Positions 17,166 to 27,229 of a stretch of 64,000 nucleotides of DNA are shown piece after piece. The position numbers and the translations under genes were made by a program. This DNA comes from Actinokineospora baliensis (GTDB taxonomy: Bacteria > Actinomycetota > Actinomycetes > Mycobacteriales > Pseudonocardiaceae), in the NCBI RefSeq assembly GCF_016907695.1, contig NZ_JAFBCK010000001.1:6126001-6190000 (forward strand), read 5' to 3'. The stretch's first letter is position 1. Every line of letters begins with the position of its first letter. Below the pieces are notes generated by a model, which was given only the letters and a program-made list of their open reading frames with translations, searched no databases and was not told the origin of the DNA.

Positions 17166-19214
17166 ATGACAGACAACCGTACCCGCGCCGCAGCGGCGCG
17201 CTGGATCCTGCCCGCACTGCTCATCGTCGCCTGGTTGGTGGTCGGTGGGATCGGCGGACCCCTGCAGGGCCAGCTCAGCACCGTCCAGCGCAACGACAAC
17301 GCCGCGTTCCTGCCCGAGTCCGCCGAGTCGACCAGGGTGGCCGAGCTGCAGAAGGGCTTCGCCGAGCAGAGCTCGCTGCCCGCGGTGCTGGTCTTCGAAC
17401 GGCCCGGCGGGCTGACCGGGGAGGACCAGCGGGCGATCACCGCGGCGCTCGCCGAGGTGGCCGGGGTGCCCGGCGTCGGGCCGGTAACCCCGCTGAAGCT
17501 GTCCACACAGGACAAGGACGCCGCCCAGTCGGTCGCGCTGCTGCCGACCGGGGGCGAGAAGCCGCGCGAGGTGGTCGCCGACATCCGGGAGAAGCTCGCC
17601 GGGTTGCCCGAGGGGCTGGCGGCGCACGTGACCGGGCCCGGCGGGCTGATCGCCGATTTCACCGCGGCCTTCGGCGGGATCGACGGCCTGCTGCTGGGGG
17701 TGACCGCGGCGGTAGTCGCGCTGATCCTGGTGGTGGTCTACCGCAGTCCCCTGCTGCCGTTCGTGGTCCTGCTGACCGCCGGGCTCGCGTTGTGCCTGGC
17801 GGTGGCGGTCGTGTACGCGCTGGCCAAGGCCGAGGTGCTGACCCTCAACGGGCAGAGCCAGGGCATCCTGTTCATCCTCGTCTTCGGCGCCGCCACCGAC
17901 TACGCGCTGCTGCTGATCGCCCGCCTGCGCGAGGAGTTGCGCCGCCACGAGTCCAAGGTCGCGGCCACAAAGGCGGCCCTGCGGGCGGCGGCGGGACCCA
18001 TCGCGGCGTCAGCGGGCACCGTGATCGCCGGTCTGCTCTGCCTGCTGATCTCCGACCTGCGGTCCAACTCCAGCCTGGGCCCGGTGGCCGCGATCGGCAT
18101 CGCCGCGTCGCTGGCCGCCTCGCTGACCTTCCTGCCCGCGGTGCTGGTGTTGTTGGGACGGACCGCTTTCTGGCCGTCGCGACCGAAGTACGGGTCCGCC
18201 GAGGAGGAGCGGCCCACGCGCGGGGTATGGCCGAAGGTCGCCGGGCTGGTCGGTCGCAGGCCGCGCGCGGTCTGGCTGTTGAGCACGCTGCTGTTGGCGA
18301 TCGGTGTCGGGTTCCTCCCGCAGTTGCGCTCCGACGGCGTGGCGCAGAGCGAGCTGTTCCTCACCGAGGTCGATTCGGTCACCGGGCAGCAGGTGTTGGC
18401 CCGCCACTTCCCCGCGGGCACCGGCTCCCCCGCCATCCTGATCACGGCGGCGGGCTCGGCCGAGGAGGTCGTGCGGATCGCCAAGGACACCGAGGGCGTC
18501 GCCGACGCCGGACCGCGCACCGCGAAGATCGTCGATGGCCGCGTCGAGCTCTCCGCGCTGCTCAAGGACGCGGCCGACAGCCCCAACGCGCTCGACACCG
18601 TGCAGCGGCTGCGCGAGCGGACCCGCGACGTCGGCGGCACCCTGGTCGGCGGGCCCAGCGCCAGCCAACTCGACGTGCGCACCAGTTCGCTGCACGACCG
18701 CAAGATCATCATCCCGGTGGTGCTCGCGGTGATCTTCGCCATCCTGGCGCTGCTGCTGCGCGCGCTGCTGGCCCCGCTGCTGCTGATCGGCACCGTCGTG
18801 CTCTCGTTCGCCGCCACGCTGGGGGTGAGCGCGCTGGTGTTCAACCACGTGTTCGACTTCCCCGGGGCGGACCCGAGCGTGCCGCTGTTCGCGTTCGTGT
18901 TCCTGGTGGCGCTGGGCATCGACTACAACATCTTCCTGATGACCCGGGTCCGCGAAGAGGCGCTCGTGCACGGCACCCGCGACGGCGCGCTGCGCGGGCT
19001 CACCGTCACCGGAGGTGTGATCACCTCGGCCGGTGTGGTGCTGGCGGCCACCTTCGCCGCGCTGGCGGTGCTGCCGATCCTGTTCCTGGCGCAGATCGCG
19101 TTCCTGGTGGCCTTCGGCGTGCTGCTCGACACGCTGCTGGTGCGGTCGCTGCTGGTGCCCGCGCTGACCGTCGACATAGGACGCAAGATCTGGTGGCCGA
19201 GCAAGGTGGGCTGA
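17166..19214 (+). CDS. MMPL/RND-family membrane exporter
   Basis: This 682-aa transporter has 12 predicted spans in two repeats. Each repeat has one span, a large outer loop (about residues 40-170 and 390-500), then five spans. The MMPL proton-relay motifs are GAATDYALLLIARLREE and ALGIDYNIFLMTRVREE. It is likely a proton-driven exporter of lipid-like or toxic compounds under control of the adjacent MarR. ATG 17166 follows an AGGGA ribosome-binding site; the frame is open upstream through the operator, which rules out earlier starts. The substrate is unknown. Confidence 0.93.
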   Translation: MTDNRTRAAAARWILPALLIVAWLVVGGIGGPLQGQLSTVQRNDNAAFLPESAESTRVAELQKGFAEQSSLPAVLVFERPGGLTGEDQRAITAALAEVAGVPGVGPVTPLKLSTQDKDAAQSVALLPTGGEKPREVVADIREKLAGLPEGLAAHVTGPGGLIADFTAAFGGIDGLLLGVTAAVVALILVVVYRSPLLPFVVLLTAGLALCLAVAVVYALAKAEVLTLNGQSQGILFILVFGAATDYALLLIARLREELRRHESKVAATKAALRAAAGPIAASAGTVIAGLLCLLISDLRSNSSLGPVAAIGIAASLAASLTFLPAVLVLLGRTAFWPSRPKYGSAEEERPTRGVWPKVAGLVGRRPRAVWLLSTLLLAIGVGFLPQLRSDGVAQSELFLTEVDSVTGQQVLARHFPAGTGSPAILITAAGSAEEVVRIAKDTEGVADAGPRTAKIVDGRVELSALLKDAADSPNALDTVQRLRERTRDVGGTLVGGPSASQLDVRTSSLHDRKIIIPVVLAVIFAILALLLRALLAPLLLIGTVVLSFAATLGVSALVFNHVFDFPGADPSVPLFAFVFLVALGIDYNIFLMTRVREEALVHGTRDGALRGLTVTGGVITSAGVVLAATFAALAVLPILFLAQIAFLVAFGVLLDTLLVRSLLVPALTVDIGRKIWWPSKVG

Positions 19215-19223
19215 GACGTGAGA

Positions 19224-19251
19224 GGGGCGCGCCCGGAATCGGGCGCGCCCC
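19224..19251. terminator. Bidirectional hairpin terminator
   Basis: A perfect 12-bp stem GGGGCGCGCCCG / CGGGCGCGCCCC with a GAAT loop lies between the convergent MMPL and FKBP genes. Confidence 0.8.
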
Positions 19252-19272
19252 TGGGCAATCAAGAGACAGTGG

Positions 19273-19878
19273 TCAGGAGACCTTCACCGCGTCGATGACG
19301 AACACCAGGGTCTCGTTGGGCGCGATGCTGGTGTTGCCCCGCGCGCCGTAGCCCTTGTCCGGCGGCACGACCAGCAGCCTGCGGCCGCCCTGCTTCATCC
19401 CGGTCAGGCCCTCGTTCCAGCCCGCGATCACCTGGGCCTGGCCCACGTTCTCCAGCGGAAACGGCTGGCCGCTGTCCCAGGAGGAGTCCTTCTCCTGGCG
19501 GTCGGACCAGGTCACCAGCACGTAGTGGGTGTCCATGGTGACGCCCGGCTTGACCTCGGGGCCGGTGCCCTCGATGAGGTCCTTGCTCTGCAGGCCGGTC
19601 GGCGCGCCGCACGCGGGCGGGATGGTGATCTTCGGCTTGCTGCCCGCCGCGCCCTCGACCAGCACGTCGTCGACCGAGCACTCGGCGCCGCCGCCCTGCT
19701 GCTTGGTCGCCGACGGCGCGACCGTGGTGGGCGCCGCGGCGCTGCTGGAGGTGGGGCGCGCCTTGGCGCTCACCGTCGCGTCACCGGGGGGCTGGGTCGA
19801 GGCCTGCTCGGAGTTGGCGCAGGCGGTGAGGCTGACCCCCACGGCTACCGCGATCATGAACTTGCCGACGTTGCGCAT
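19273..19878 (-). CDS. Lipoprotein FKBP-type peptidyl-prolyl isomerase
   Basis: This 201-aa protein is exported and lipid-anchored: the signal peptide ends in the lipobox SLTAC with the modified residue C20. A low-complexity Ser/Thr/Ala/Pro linker (about 21-65) precedes the FKBP domain (about 100-201). That domain carries TMDTHYVLVTWSD, QVIAGWNEGLTGMKQGGRR and VPPDKGYGARG, the hallmark FKBP segments. It likely folds proteins outside the membrane. Two further cysteines (C67, C89) could form a disulfide. A leaderless -10 element precedes the ATG. Confidence 0.92.
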   Translation of the reverse strand: MRNVGKFMIAVAVGVSLTACANSEQASTQPPGDATVSAKARPTSSSAAAPTTVAPSATKQQGGGAECSVDDVLVEGAAGSKPKITIPPACGAPTGLQSKDLIEGTGPEVKPGVTMDTHYVLVTWSDRQEKDSSWDSGQPFPLENVGQAQVIAGWNEGLTGMKQGGRRLLVVPPDKGYGARGNTSIAPNETLVFVIDAVKVS

Positions 19879-19884
19879 GGCGGC

Positions 19885-19890
19885 AGCCTA
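19885..19890 (-). promoter_or_regulatory. -10 element TAGGCT of the FKBP gene, probable leaderless start
   Basis: On the minus strand TAGGCT ends 6 nt before ATG 19878. Confidence 0.45.
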
Positions 19891-20068
19891 GGTGGCGCGG
19901 CGGACCGGGGCACCAGGTGCCCCGCCACCGGTGGCGGAAAGGCACCCACCGCGGCGCTCACCCGATATTCGCAACCCACGCCCCAGGTGGTCGGCGTAAA
20001 GTGACTGTGAGCGCCCGTTCGGATACCGCAAGCGGTCCAGCCGGGCGTCGGTCGAGGAGGTGACCGCC

Positions 20069-21073
20069 TTGCCCGCGGACGCCAAAGGCCTCCGCTCCCA
20101 CCCCATCCAGGACCTGTTCTGGACCCGCACCGGCCTGCTGCTGTTCGTCATGCTCGTCGTGTCCGGGCTCTCGATGTGGGTGTCCAGCGAGCTCGACCCC
20201 GGCCTCGGCAAGAACCTGCTCACCGCGCTGGGCACCGGGACCCTGGTCTCCTCGGTGGTCGGCTTCGGCCAGACCCTGATCACCGCGAGCGCCGCCCAGC
20301 GCGCCATGGTCACCCCGGTGATCGAGGAGAGCCGCAAGGCGCTGCGCGAGCTGTCGGCGGAGTACCGCTCGCTCAACCAGGAGTTCTTCCCCACGCACGT
20401 GTTCGAGGCCAGCACCGAACCGGACCCGGCGTTCAACGCGCTGATCATGACCGACCTGCGGCAGACCAGGCAGCTGTGGTTCCGCGGCTTCTCCGGCCGC
20501 TACGCCGCGGCCAGGATGCTGCTCTCGCCCGCGCAGTGGGAGGTGCGCGCGGTGCTGGCCGACCCGCGCGAGCGCGGCGCGATCAGCGGCCGCGCCAGGC
20601 ACCTGGCCAGGCACCAGGGCGCCAGCGCCGACTTCGAGCAGATCCAGCGGACCCTGCACGAGGAGATCCGGATCGGCCTGGTCGGGCTGTACCTGGCGCG
20701 CGGGCGCTGCGCGGGCATCGACGTCACCGTGATCGCCGACCCGCCGCTTGACCGGGTCGAGCTGTTCGACGACTGCGTGTGGATCACGCTCTACAGCGCG
20801 GTCGCGGGCGCGCCGTCGCTGTACCCGCGCACGCTGCGCTTCTCCGAGGGCTCGTTCATCTACGACATGCAGCGCGCGGAGTTCGCCAGGGTGCACGCCG
20901 CGCGCGAGGCGCACCGGTTCGTGCTCACCCCCGACACCGGCCGCGCCGAGTTCTGCGCGCACTTCGCCGCGATCACCGGCTCCTCCCTGTCCGAGGCCGA
21001 GTTCCTCGACCTGGAGGCGAAGTTCCACCAGTTCCGCCACGAGTTCTCCACCAAAGCCGAGCTTGAGAGCTGA
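20069..21073 (+). CDS. Membrane-anchored protein with large cytoplasmic domain, function unknown
   Basis: This protein of about 334 aa has two N-terminal spans (TGLLLFVMLVVSGLSMWV and NLLTALGTGTLVSSVVGFG, within residues 21-70). About 260 soluble residues follow, with WFRGFSGRYAAARMLL, VRAVLADPRERGAISGRA and a strand pattern SLYPRTLRFSEG. The soluble part weakly recalls PLD-like signalling domains, but no HKD motif is present. GAGGAGG at 20054-20060 lies too close to GTG 20060 but is 8 nt from TTG 20069, which I prefer as start. It is the first gene of an apparent cluster with a cupin and an HD protein. Confidence 0.7.
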   Translation: MPADAKGLRSHPIQDLFWTRTGLLLFVMLVVSGLSMWVSSELDPGLGKNLLTALGTGTLVSSVVGFGQTLITASAAQRAMVTPVIEESRKALRELSAEYRSLNQEFFPTHVFEASTEPDPAFNALIMTDLRQTRQLWFRGFSGRYAAARMLLSPAQWEVRAVLADPRERGAISGRARHLARHQGASADFEQIQRTLHEEIRIGLVGLYLARGRCAGIDVTVIADPPLDRVELFDDCVWITLYSAVAGAPSLYPRTLRFSEGSFIYDMQRAEFARVHAAREAHRFVLTPDTGRAEFCAHFAAITGSSLSEAEFLDLEAKFHQFRHEFSTKAELES

Positions 21074-21077
21074 TGCC

Positions 21078-21737
21078 GTGTCCTCCCCGGTGCCCGCGCT
21101 GTCCCAGCTGGCACAGCGCATGCGCGAGATCGACCCCGTCCCCCGTCCCGACCTCCCCTACCCCGCCGCGCACTGGTCCGAGGTGTACGACGGCGTCTCG
21201 TCCTGGGTGGACGGTGCGGTGCTGCGCGCCGTGCTGCGCCGCCACTTCGCCGACCTCGACCCGCGGCGGGCGGAGGCGTTGGCGGCCCGTTCCCGCGAGA
21301 CCACCACGCACTTCGCCTGGTGCCTGCGCGACCGCCCGGCCGAGCCGTTCACCTTCTGGCTGCACGAGTACAAACCCCGGCACGAGTGGCGGCCGGGGTA
21401 CGCCGATTCGGTGCACAACCACCGGTACCACTTCTGCACGGTGATCCTGCGCGGCGGCTACCGGCACGAGCGCTACGCCACCGACCTGGACCGGACCACG
21501 GGGTTGATCACCGGGGTGCGGCTGACCAGGCGCACCGAGTGCCTGGCAGGCGACTCCGGGTTCCTCACCGCCGAGGACTTCCACCGCATCCCGCGCGCCG
21601 AGGACGGCACGATGACGTTCCTGGTCAAGTCGCGGCCGGTGCGCAGGTGGAGCCTGTCGTGGGACCCGTCGACGGGGATCGGGCACCGGCACGTCCCGGT
21701 CGAGTCCCGGCTGGAGGAGCTCACCAGGCGGCTGTGA
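21078..21737 (+). CDS. Cupin-like protein, function unknown
   Basis: This 219-aa protein has a predicted beta-barrel core with the metal-binding-type motif SVHNHRYHFCTVILRGGY (His residues at 113, 115 and 118). It is followed about 35 residues later by a second strand pair ending GFLTAEDFHRIPR, as in cupins. The rest has a helical N-terminal half. GTG 21078 has a GAGAG site upstream and starts 5 nt after the preceding stop, so the two genes are likely co-transcribed. It could be an oxygenase or a ligand-binding regulator; the sequence does not decide. Confidence 0.7.
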   Translation: MSSPVPALSQLAQRMREIDPVPRPDLPYPAAHWSEVYDGVSSWVDGAVLRAVLRRHFADLDPRRAEALAARSRETTTHFAWCLRDRPAEPFTFWLHEYKPRHEWRPGYADSVHNHRYHFCTVILRGGYRHERYATDLDRTTGLITGVRLTRRTECLAGDSGFLTAEDFHRIPRAEDGTMTFLVKSRPVRRWSLSWDPSTGIGHRHVPVESRLEELTRRL

Positions 21738-21858
21738 CCGGGGCGGCTGTGATCAAGATGACGGTGACGTAGGCGACTGTGACGAAGGCGGCGGTGCCGC
21801 CCGGCGAGGGCCACTAGCATCACCCCACCCGTTTGTCCAACGGAAGGGGAAGGTCGCC

Positions 21859-22530
21859 ATGTCCACGCCCATCACGTCCGCGCCCGCGCTCGCGGGCACC
21901 GTCGAGCGCTCCTCGGTCACCTACGTCGAGCACCGGGTGCGCACCCTGTGCGAGCGGCACGCGAAGCGGTTGCAGTTCCACGGCTGGCACCACGTCAGCT
22001 TCGTGCGCGACAAGGCGGTGGAGTTCGCGGGCGGCAACGGCTCCGACGTGGCCGTGGTGGAGACCGCCGCGCTGGTGCACGACGTCAACTACCTGGTGCG
22101 GCGCAACTCCACGGCGGCGGTGGGCAGCGGCCTGCGGATGGCGATCCTGGCCGACGCGGGCGTGCCGGACCCGGTGGCCGAGTGGATCGACGCGATCGTC
22201 GACGAGGCCGAGATGCGCACCCGCCACCGCCACATCTCCCGCGAGGCGCAGGCGCTCAGCGACGCGGACACCCTGTTCAAGGCGCTGCCGGTGACCCCGG
22301 TGGTGCTGGCGCACAAGTACCTGGCGGAGAACGGGGTGAGCCTGCGCGAACTGGCCGACAAGATCGTCGGCGAGCAGCGCGACCCGCACGCCGAGGGCTT
22401 CTACTTCTACTCCCCCGCCGCGGCCGCCGCCTACTCCCGCTGGGCGACGGCGAACCTGGAACTGTGGCAGTGCATCAAGGAGTCCCTCGACGACCCCACC
22501 GTGGAACGGCTACTCACCGCTGTCGCCTGA
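21859..22530 (+). CDS. HD-domain phosphohydrolase-like protein
   Basis: This 223-aa protein has the metal-binding residues of the HD superfamily: H44 (HGWHHVSF), H74 and D75 (ALVHDVNYL) and D137 (LSDADTLFK). Such enzymes hydrolyse phosphate esters of nucleotides or metabolites; the substrate is unknown. ATG 21859 follows GGAAGGGGAAGG with good spacing. The 121-bp gap after the cupin gene has a TAGCAT hexamer (21815-21820), so the gene may also have its own promoter. It completes a trio with the membrane protein and the cupin. Confidence 0.85.
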   Translation: MSTPITSAPALAGTVERSSVTYVEHRVRTLCERHAKRLQFHGWHHVSFVRDKAVEFAGGNGSDVAVVETAALVHDVNYLVRRNSTAAVGSGLRMAILADAGVPDPVAEWIDAIVDEAEMRTRHRHISREAQALSDADTLFKALPVTPVVLAHKYLAENGVSLRELADKIVGEQRDPHAEGFYFYSPAAAAAYSRWATANLELWQCIKESLDDPTVERLLTAVA

Positions 22531-22541
22531 CCGGGTCCACG

Positions 22542-22615
22542 TTGTCCACAGGCCCCCGGTCACCGCGACCGAAATGTCCGCCCTGCTCGGTATGCTGTGT
22601 ATCGGGGGCTGCTCA
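22542..22615 (+). repeat. Shortened DnaA-box module, copy 3
   Basis: TTGTCCACA at 22542-22550 is followed by ATGTCCGCCCTGCTCGGTA and CTGTGTATCGGGGGCT. This is the same order as the modules at 16.5 and 40.9 kb, but no palindromic element follows. It fills most of the gap between the HD gene and ctaB. Confidence 0.5.
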
Positions 22616-22656
22616 GACCGGTTCGATCTTGGTCAGCACGTCAGAACGTCACAGCG

Positions 22657-23619
22657 TCAGAACGGCCAGCCGGTGACCGGCAGCGACAGCGCCGAGTCGA
22701 CCGCGAGCGCCACGAACACGGCCGTCAGGTACGTGTTGGACATGTGGAACAGCTTCATCGGGTTCGCAGGCTGGTCGCGGCGCACCGCGGCGTAGAGCCG
22801 GTGGGCGAACACCAGGAACCACCCGCCCGCCAGGAGGGCGAACGCGGTGTAGACCCAGCCGGTGGCCGGGATCAGCAGGGCGGTCCAGGCCACCATGACC
22901 CAGGAGTAGACGACGATCTGCTTGGCGACGTGCTGGGCGGTGGCCACCACCGGCAGCATCGGCACGCCAGCCTTGGCGTAGTCGTCGCGGAACTTCATGG
23001 CCAGTGCCCAGAAGTGCGGCGGGGTCCAGAAGAAGATCACACCGAACATGACCAGCGCCTGCCAGCCGACGTCGCCGGTGACCGCGGACCAGCCGATGAC
23101 CACCGGCATGCAGCCCGCCGCGCCGCCCCACACGATGTTCTGCGACGTCCGTCGCTTGAGGAGCATCGTGTAGACCAGCACGTAGAACAGGATCGCGCCG
23201 ACGGCCATGGCCGCGGCGAGCAGGTTCGTGGTGGCGTAGAGCCAACCGAAGGACAGCACCCCGAGCACCAGGCCGAACACCAGGGCGTTGCGGGTGGGCA
23301 CCGCGTGCTTGGCCAGCGGGCGGGCCGACGTGCGCTTCATCACCGCGTCGATGTCGGCGTCGACCACGCAGTTGAGCGCGTTGGCGCTGCCCGCGGCCAT
23401 GGTGCCGCCGATGAGGGTGTTGAGCACCAGCCACGGCGACGGGATGCCGCGCGCGGCCAGCAGCATCGCGGGCACGGTCGTGACCAGCAGCAGCTCGATG
23501 ATGCGCGGCTTGGTCAGCGCCACGTACGCGCGCACCAGGGCGCGGGTGTCGCGGCGGGGCGGTGTGGCGGGTACACCTGCGGGAACGGCGTCGGCGGGCA
23601 CGGGGGTCACCGACGACAT
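22657..23619 (-). CDS. ctaB: Protoheme IX farnesyltransferase (heme O synthase)
   Basis: This 320-aa membrane prenyltransferase of the UbiA family adds farnesyl to heme B to give heme O, the substrate of CtaA encoded 9 kb away. The Asp-rich motif [20 protein letters not shown] lies near residues 80-99. The second catalytic loop is [16 protein letters not shown]. About nine spans are predicted. ATG 23619 has AGAGGAGC at the right distance; a 34-codon upstream extension lacks a ribosome-binding site. It is divergent from tkt. Confidence 0.96.
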   Translation of the reverse strand: MSSVTPVPADAVPAGVPATPPRRDTRALVRAYVALTKPRIIELLLVTTVPAMLLAARGIPSPWLVLNTLIGGTMAAGSANALNCVVDADIDAVMKRTSARPLAKHAVPTRNALVFGLVLGVLSFGWLYATTNLLAAAMAVGAILFYVLVYTMLLKRRTSQNIVWGGAAGCMPVVIGWSAVTGDVGWQALVMFGVIFFWTPPHFWALAMKFRDDYAKAGVPMLPVVATAQHVAKQIVVYSWVMVAWTALLIPATGWVYTAFALLAGGWFLVFAHRLYAAVRRDQPANPMKLFHMSNTYLTAVFVALAVDSALSLPVTGWPF

Positions 23620-23949
23620 CTCGCTCCTCTTGGTCCGCGGTACTCGCCCGGACCTGGTGTTACCCGGGTCACCGCGGTCGCCGCTGCCGCTCGTCCACCA
23701 CCGCGGGGACGGCCGCGGCACCGAGGGAAATGTTAACCGCGCGGTATCGGGGTACCCGTATCGGGTGGCCGGGTGTCGACGGGAGACGGTCGGAGATCAC
23801 ACGCAGGCGCACCGCCGACTAGGCTGGTCACCGGACCAGGGATGACACGCGGATCCGCGACGCAGCCGGTTTCCGGGATCGATCCAGCCCGGAGGTGGGC
23901 GGGGCGTTCGCGTCGACTCCGCCAGACGTGGAAGTGGGAGCCTAAGCCC
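23620..23949. other. Divergent promoter region ctaB / tkt
   Basis: The 330 bp hold no supported gene; the frame open upstream of tkt is GC-biased extension. TAGGCT at 23820-23825 is a candidate -10 for the tkt operon, leaving a leader of about 120 nt. I see no clear riboswitch. Confidence 0.4.
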
Positions 23950-26067
23950 GTGTCCGTCAGCAGTGAACTACCCGCCGACCTGACCGAACTCACCCGAGCG
24001 ACGCTGCCGGAGGACTGGTCCGACCTGGACCGCCGCGCCGTCGACACGCTCCGGGTGCTGGCCGCGGACGCGGTGCAGAACGTCGGCAACGGCCACCCGG
24101 GCACGGCCATGAGCCTCGCCCCGGTCGCGTACGCGCTCTACCAGCGCGTCATGCGGCACGACCCGACCGACCCGCACTGGATCGGCCGCGACCGGTTCGT
24201 GCTCTCCGCCGGGCACTCCAGCCTCACCCAGTACCTGCAGCTGTTCTTCTCCGGCTACGGCCTGGAGATCGAGGACATCAAGGCGCTGCGCACCTGGGGT
24301 TCGAAGACCCCGGGGCACCCGGAGGTCAACCACACCAAGGGCGTGGAAATCACCACCGGCCCGCTGGGCCAGGGCCTGGCCTCCGCGGTGGGCATGGCGA
24401 TGGCGGCGCGGCGCGAGCGCGGCCTGTTCGACCCGGACGCCGCGCCTGGCGAGAGCGTGTTCGACCACCACGTCTACGTCATCGCCTCCGACGGAGACAT
24501 CGAGGAGGGCGTCACCTCCGAGGCCTCGTCGCTGGCCGGCCGCCAGGAGCTGGGCAACCTCACCGTCGTCTACGACGACAACAAGATCTCCATCGAGGAC
24601 GACACCGCCGTCGCCCTGTCGGAGGACACCGCCAAGCGGTACGAGTCCTACGGCTGGCACGTGCAGGTCGTCGTGGGCGGCGAGAACGTCACCGGGATCC
24701 TCGAGGCGCTGGAGGCCGCGAAGGCCGAGACCGAGCGGCCGTCGTTCATCCTGCTGCGCACGGTGATCGGCTTCCCGGCGCCGACGCTGCAGAACACCGG
24801 CAAGGCGCACGGCGCCGCGCTGGGCGTCGACGAGGTCGCCGCGGTCAAGAAGATCCTGGGCTTCGACCCGGAGCAGAACTTCGCGGTGGAGCCGGAGGTG
24901 CTGTCGCACGCCCGCGAGGTCGTCAAGCGCGGCGAGGCGGCGCACGGCGAGTGGCAGAAGGCGTTCGACGCCTGGAAGGCGGCCAACCCGGAGCGCAACG
25001 CGCTGCTGGAGCGGGCGCAGGCCTACCGGCTGCCCGAGGGCTTCGACGACGCGCTGCCCACCTGGGAGCCGGACCCGAAGGGCGTGGCCACCCGCAAGGC
25101 CTCCGGTGACGTGCTCAACGCGATCGGCGGGCTGCTGCCGGAGCTGTGGGGCGGGTCGGCCGACCTGGCCGAGAGCAACAACACCACCATCAAGGGCGCG
25201 GACTCGTTCGGCCCGCCGTCGGCGAAGACCGCGCACTGGAACACCACCCCGTACGGGCGGACGCTGCACTTCGGGGTCCGCGAGCACGCGATGGGCTCGA
25301 TCCTCAACGGCATCGTGCTGCACGGCCCGACCCGGCCCTACGGCGGCACGTTCCTGGTCTTCAGCGACTACATGCGACCCGCGGTCCGGTTGGCCGCGCT
25401 GAGCAAGCTGCCCGTCACCTACGTGTGGACGCACGACTCGATCGGTCTCGGCGAGGACGGTCCGACCCACCAGCCGGTGGAGCACCTGGCCGCGCTGCGC
25501 GCGATCCCGGGCCTGATCGTGCTGCGCCCCGGTGACGCGAACGAGACCGCCGCGGCCTGGCGCACCACGCTGTCGCAGTCCCAGGCCCCGGTCGGCTTGG
25601 CGCTGACGAGGCAGAACCTCCCGGTGCTGGAAGGCACCAAGGAGAAGGCCCGCGAGGGTGTCGCCAAGGGCGCGTACGTGCTGCACGACACCGAGGGCAC
25701 CCCGGACATCGTGCTCATCGGCACCGGCTCCGAGTTGCAGATCGCGGTCGAGGCGCGCACGGTGCTGGCCGAGGCGGGCGTCGCCGCCCGGGTCGTCTCG
25801 GTTCCCTCGATCGAGTTGTTCGACGCGCAGGACCAGTCCTACCGCGACTCGGTGCTCCCGCCGTCGGTCAAGGCGCGCGTGGTCGTCGAGGCCGGGATCG
25901 CCCAGCCGTGGCACCGGTTCACCGGCGACGCGGGCGAGATCGTGTCCATCGAGCACTTCGGCGCCTCGGCGGACTACCAGACCCTGTACCGCGAGTTCGG
26001 CATCACCACCGAGGCCGTCGTCGCGGCGGCCAAGCGCTCCATCACCAAGGCTGGAGGCGACAAGTGA
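23950..26067 (+). CDS. tkt: Transketolase
   Basis: This 705-aa TPP-dependent enzyme moves two-carbon units in the non-oxidative pentose phosphate pathway. Motifs in order are [13 protein letters not shown] (substrate loop), [14 protein letters not shown], the TPP/Mg motif [20 protein letters not shown] ending in DDNKISIED, and in the second half [19 protein letters not shown]. The length is normal. GTG 23950 is preceded by TGGGAG with 8-nt spacing and decides the start over an in-frame extension of 59 codons. It is the first gene of tkt-tal-pgi-zwf-opcA-pgl and overlaps tal by 4 nt. Confidence 0.97.
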   Translation: MSVSSELPADLTELTRATLPEDWSDLDRRAVDTLRVLAADAVQNVGNGHPGTAMSLAPVAYALYQRVMRHDPTDPHWIGRDRFVLSAGHSSLTQYLQLFFSGYGLEIEDIKALRTWGSKTPGHPEVNHTKGVEITTGPLGQGLASAVGMAMAARRERGLFDPDAAPGESVFDHHVYVIASDGDIEEGVTSEASSLAGRQELGNLTVVYDDNKISIEDDTAVALSEDTAKRYESYGWHVQVVVGGENVTGILEALEAAKAETERPSFILLRTVIGFPAPTLQNTGKAHGAALGVDEVAAVKKILGFDPEQNFAVEPEVLSHAREVVKRGEAAHGEWQKAFDAWKAANPERNALLERAQAYRLPEGFDDALPTWEPDPKGVATRKASGDVLNAIGGLLPELWGGSADLAESNNTTIKGADSFGPPSAKTAHWNTTPYGRTLHFGVREHAMGSILNGIVLHGPTRPYGGTFLVFSDYMRPAVRLAALSKLPVTYVWTHDSIGLGEDGPTHQPVEHLAALRAIPGLIVLRPGDANETAAAWRTTLSQSQAPVGLALTRQNLPVLEGTKEKAREGVAKGAYVLHDTEGTPDIVLIGTGSELQIAVEARTVLAEAGVAARVVSVPSIELFDAQDQSYRDSVLPPSVKARVVVEAGIAQPWHRFTGDAGEIVSIEHFGASADYQTLYREFGITTEAVVAAAKRSITKAGGDK

Positions 26068-27173
26068 CCGATCCCCTCAAGCAGCTCTCCGACGCCGGGG
26101 TTTCCGTCTGGCTGGACGACCTGTCCCGCGAACGGCTGACCTCGGGCAACCTCGCCGAGCTGATCCGCGACAAGCAGGTGGTGGGCGTCACCACCAACCC
26201 GACGATCTTCGCCGGTGCCCTCGCCGACGGCCAGGCCTACGACGCGCAGGTCCGCGAGCTGGCCGCGCGCGGGGCGTCGCTGTCGGAGGTCGTGCGCGAG
26301 CTGACCACGACCGACGTGCGCAACGCCTGCGACCTGTTCCGCGACGTGCACGAGCGCAGCCACGGCGTCGACGGCCGGGTGTCCATCGAGGTCGACCCGG
26401 GCCTGGCCCGCGACACCGACGCCACCACGGCCGAGGCGCTGGACCTGTGGAAGACCGTGGACCGGCCGAACCTGCTGGTGAAGATCCCGGCGACCGAGGA
26501 GGGCCTGCCCGCGATCACCAGCACCCTCGCCGAGGGGGTCAGCGTGAACGTGACGCTGATCTTCTCCGTCGAGCGGTACCGGGCGGTCATGGACGCCTAC
26601 CTCGCGGGCCTGGAGCAGGCGAAGGCCAACGGGCACGACCTGCGCTCGATCCACTCGGTCGCGTCCTTCTTCGTGTCCCGTGTGGACTCCGAAGTGGACA
26701 AGCGGCTGGACGCGATCGGCACCGACGAGGCCAAGGCGCTGCGCGGCCAGGCGGCCGTCGCCAACGCCAGGCTCGCCTACGCGGCGTTCCTGGAGGTCTT
26801 CCAGGGCCCGCGCTGGGACGCCCTCGCGGCGGACGGGGCCAACCGGCAGCGTCCACTGTGGGCGTCCACCGGGGTGAAGAACCCGGACTACTCCCCCACC
26901 CTGTACGTCGACGAGCTGGTGGTGGCCGACACGGTCAACACGATGCCCGAGAAGACGCTGCACGCGGTGGCCGAACACGGCAAGATCACCGGTGACACGG
27001 TGACGGGCACCGCCGACGCTGCCCAGTCCGTCTACGACCGCCTGTCCGCGGTCGGGATCGACATCGACGATGTCTACCGCACCCTCGAGGTCGAGGGCGT
27101 GGAGAAGTTCGACAAGTCGTGGGCCGAGCTGTTGGAAACGGTCCAGGGCCAGATAACCGCCGCGAAGCGGTAG
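26064..27173 (+). CDS. tal: Transaldolase
   Basis: This 369-aa Schiff-base enzyme transfers a dihydroxyacetone unit in the pentose phosphate pathway. The active-site lysine is K140 in [13 protein letters not shown]. The N-terminal motif [13 protein letters not shown] (residues 41-53) and SVNVTLIFS are classic. The GTG start overlaps the tkt stop (GTGA) and has GGAGG upstream. The length is typical of the longer actinobacterial/cyanobacterial transaldolase type. Confidence 0.97.
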   Translation: MTDPLKQLSDAGVSVWLDDLSRERLTSGNLAELIRDKQVVGVTTNPTIFAGALADGQAYDAQVRELAARGASLSEVVRELTTTDVRNACDLFRDVHERSHGVDGRVSIEVDPGLARDTDATTAEALDLWKTVDRPNLLVKIPATEEGLPAITSTLAEGVSVNVTLIFSVERYRAVMDAYLAGLEQAKANGHDLRSIHSVASFFVSRVDSEVDKRLDAIGTDEAKALRGQAAVANARLAYAAFLEVFQGPRWDALAADGANRQRPLWASTGVKNPDYSPTLYVDELVVADTVNTMPEKTLHAVAEHGKITGDTVTGTADAAQSVYDRLSAVGIDIDDVYRTLEVEGVEKFDKSWAELLETVQGQITAAKR

Positions 27174-27229
27174 ATCGACACAGCAGCGAAGCGCAGAGAA
27201 GTGAATCCCAGGAGAGGCTGACGCCGCAC

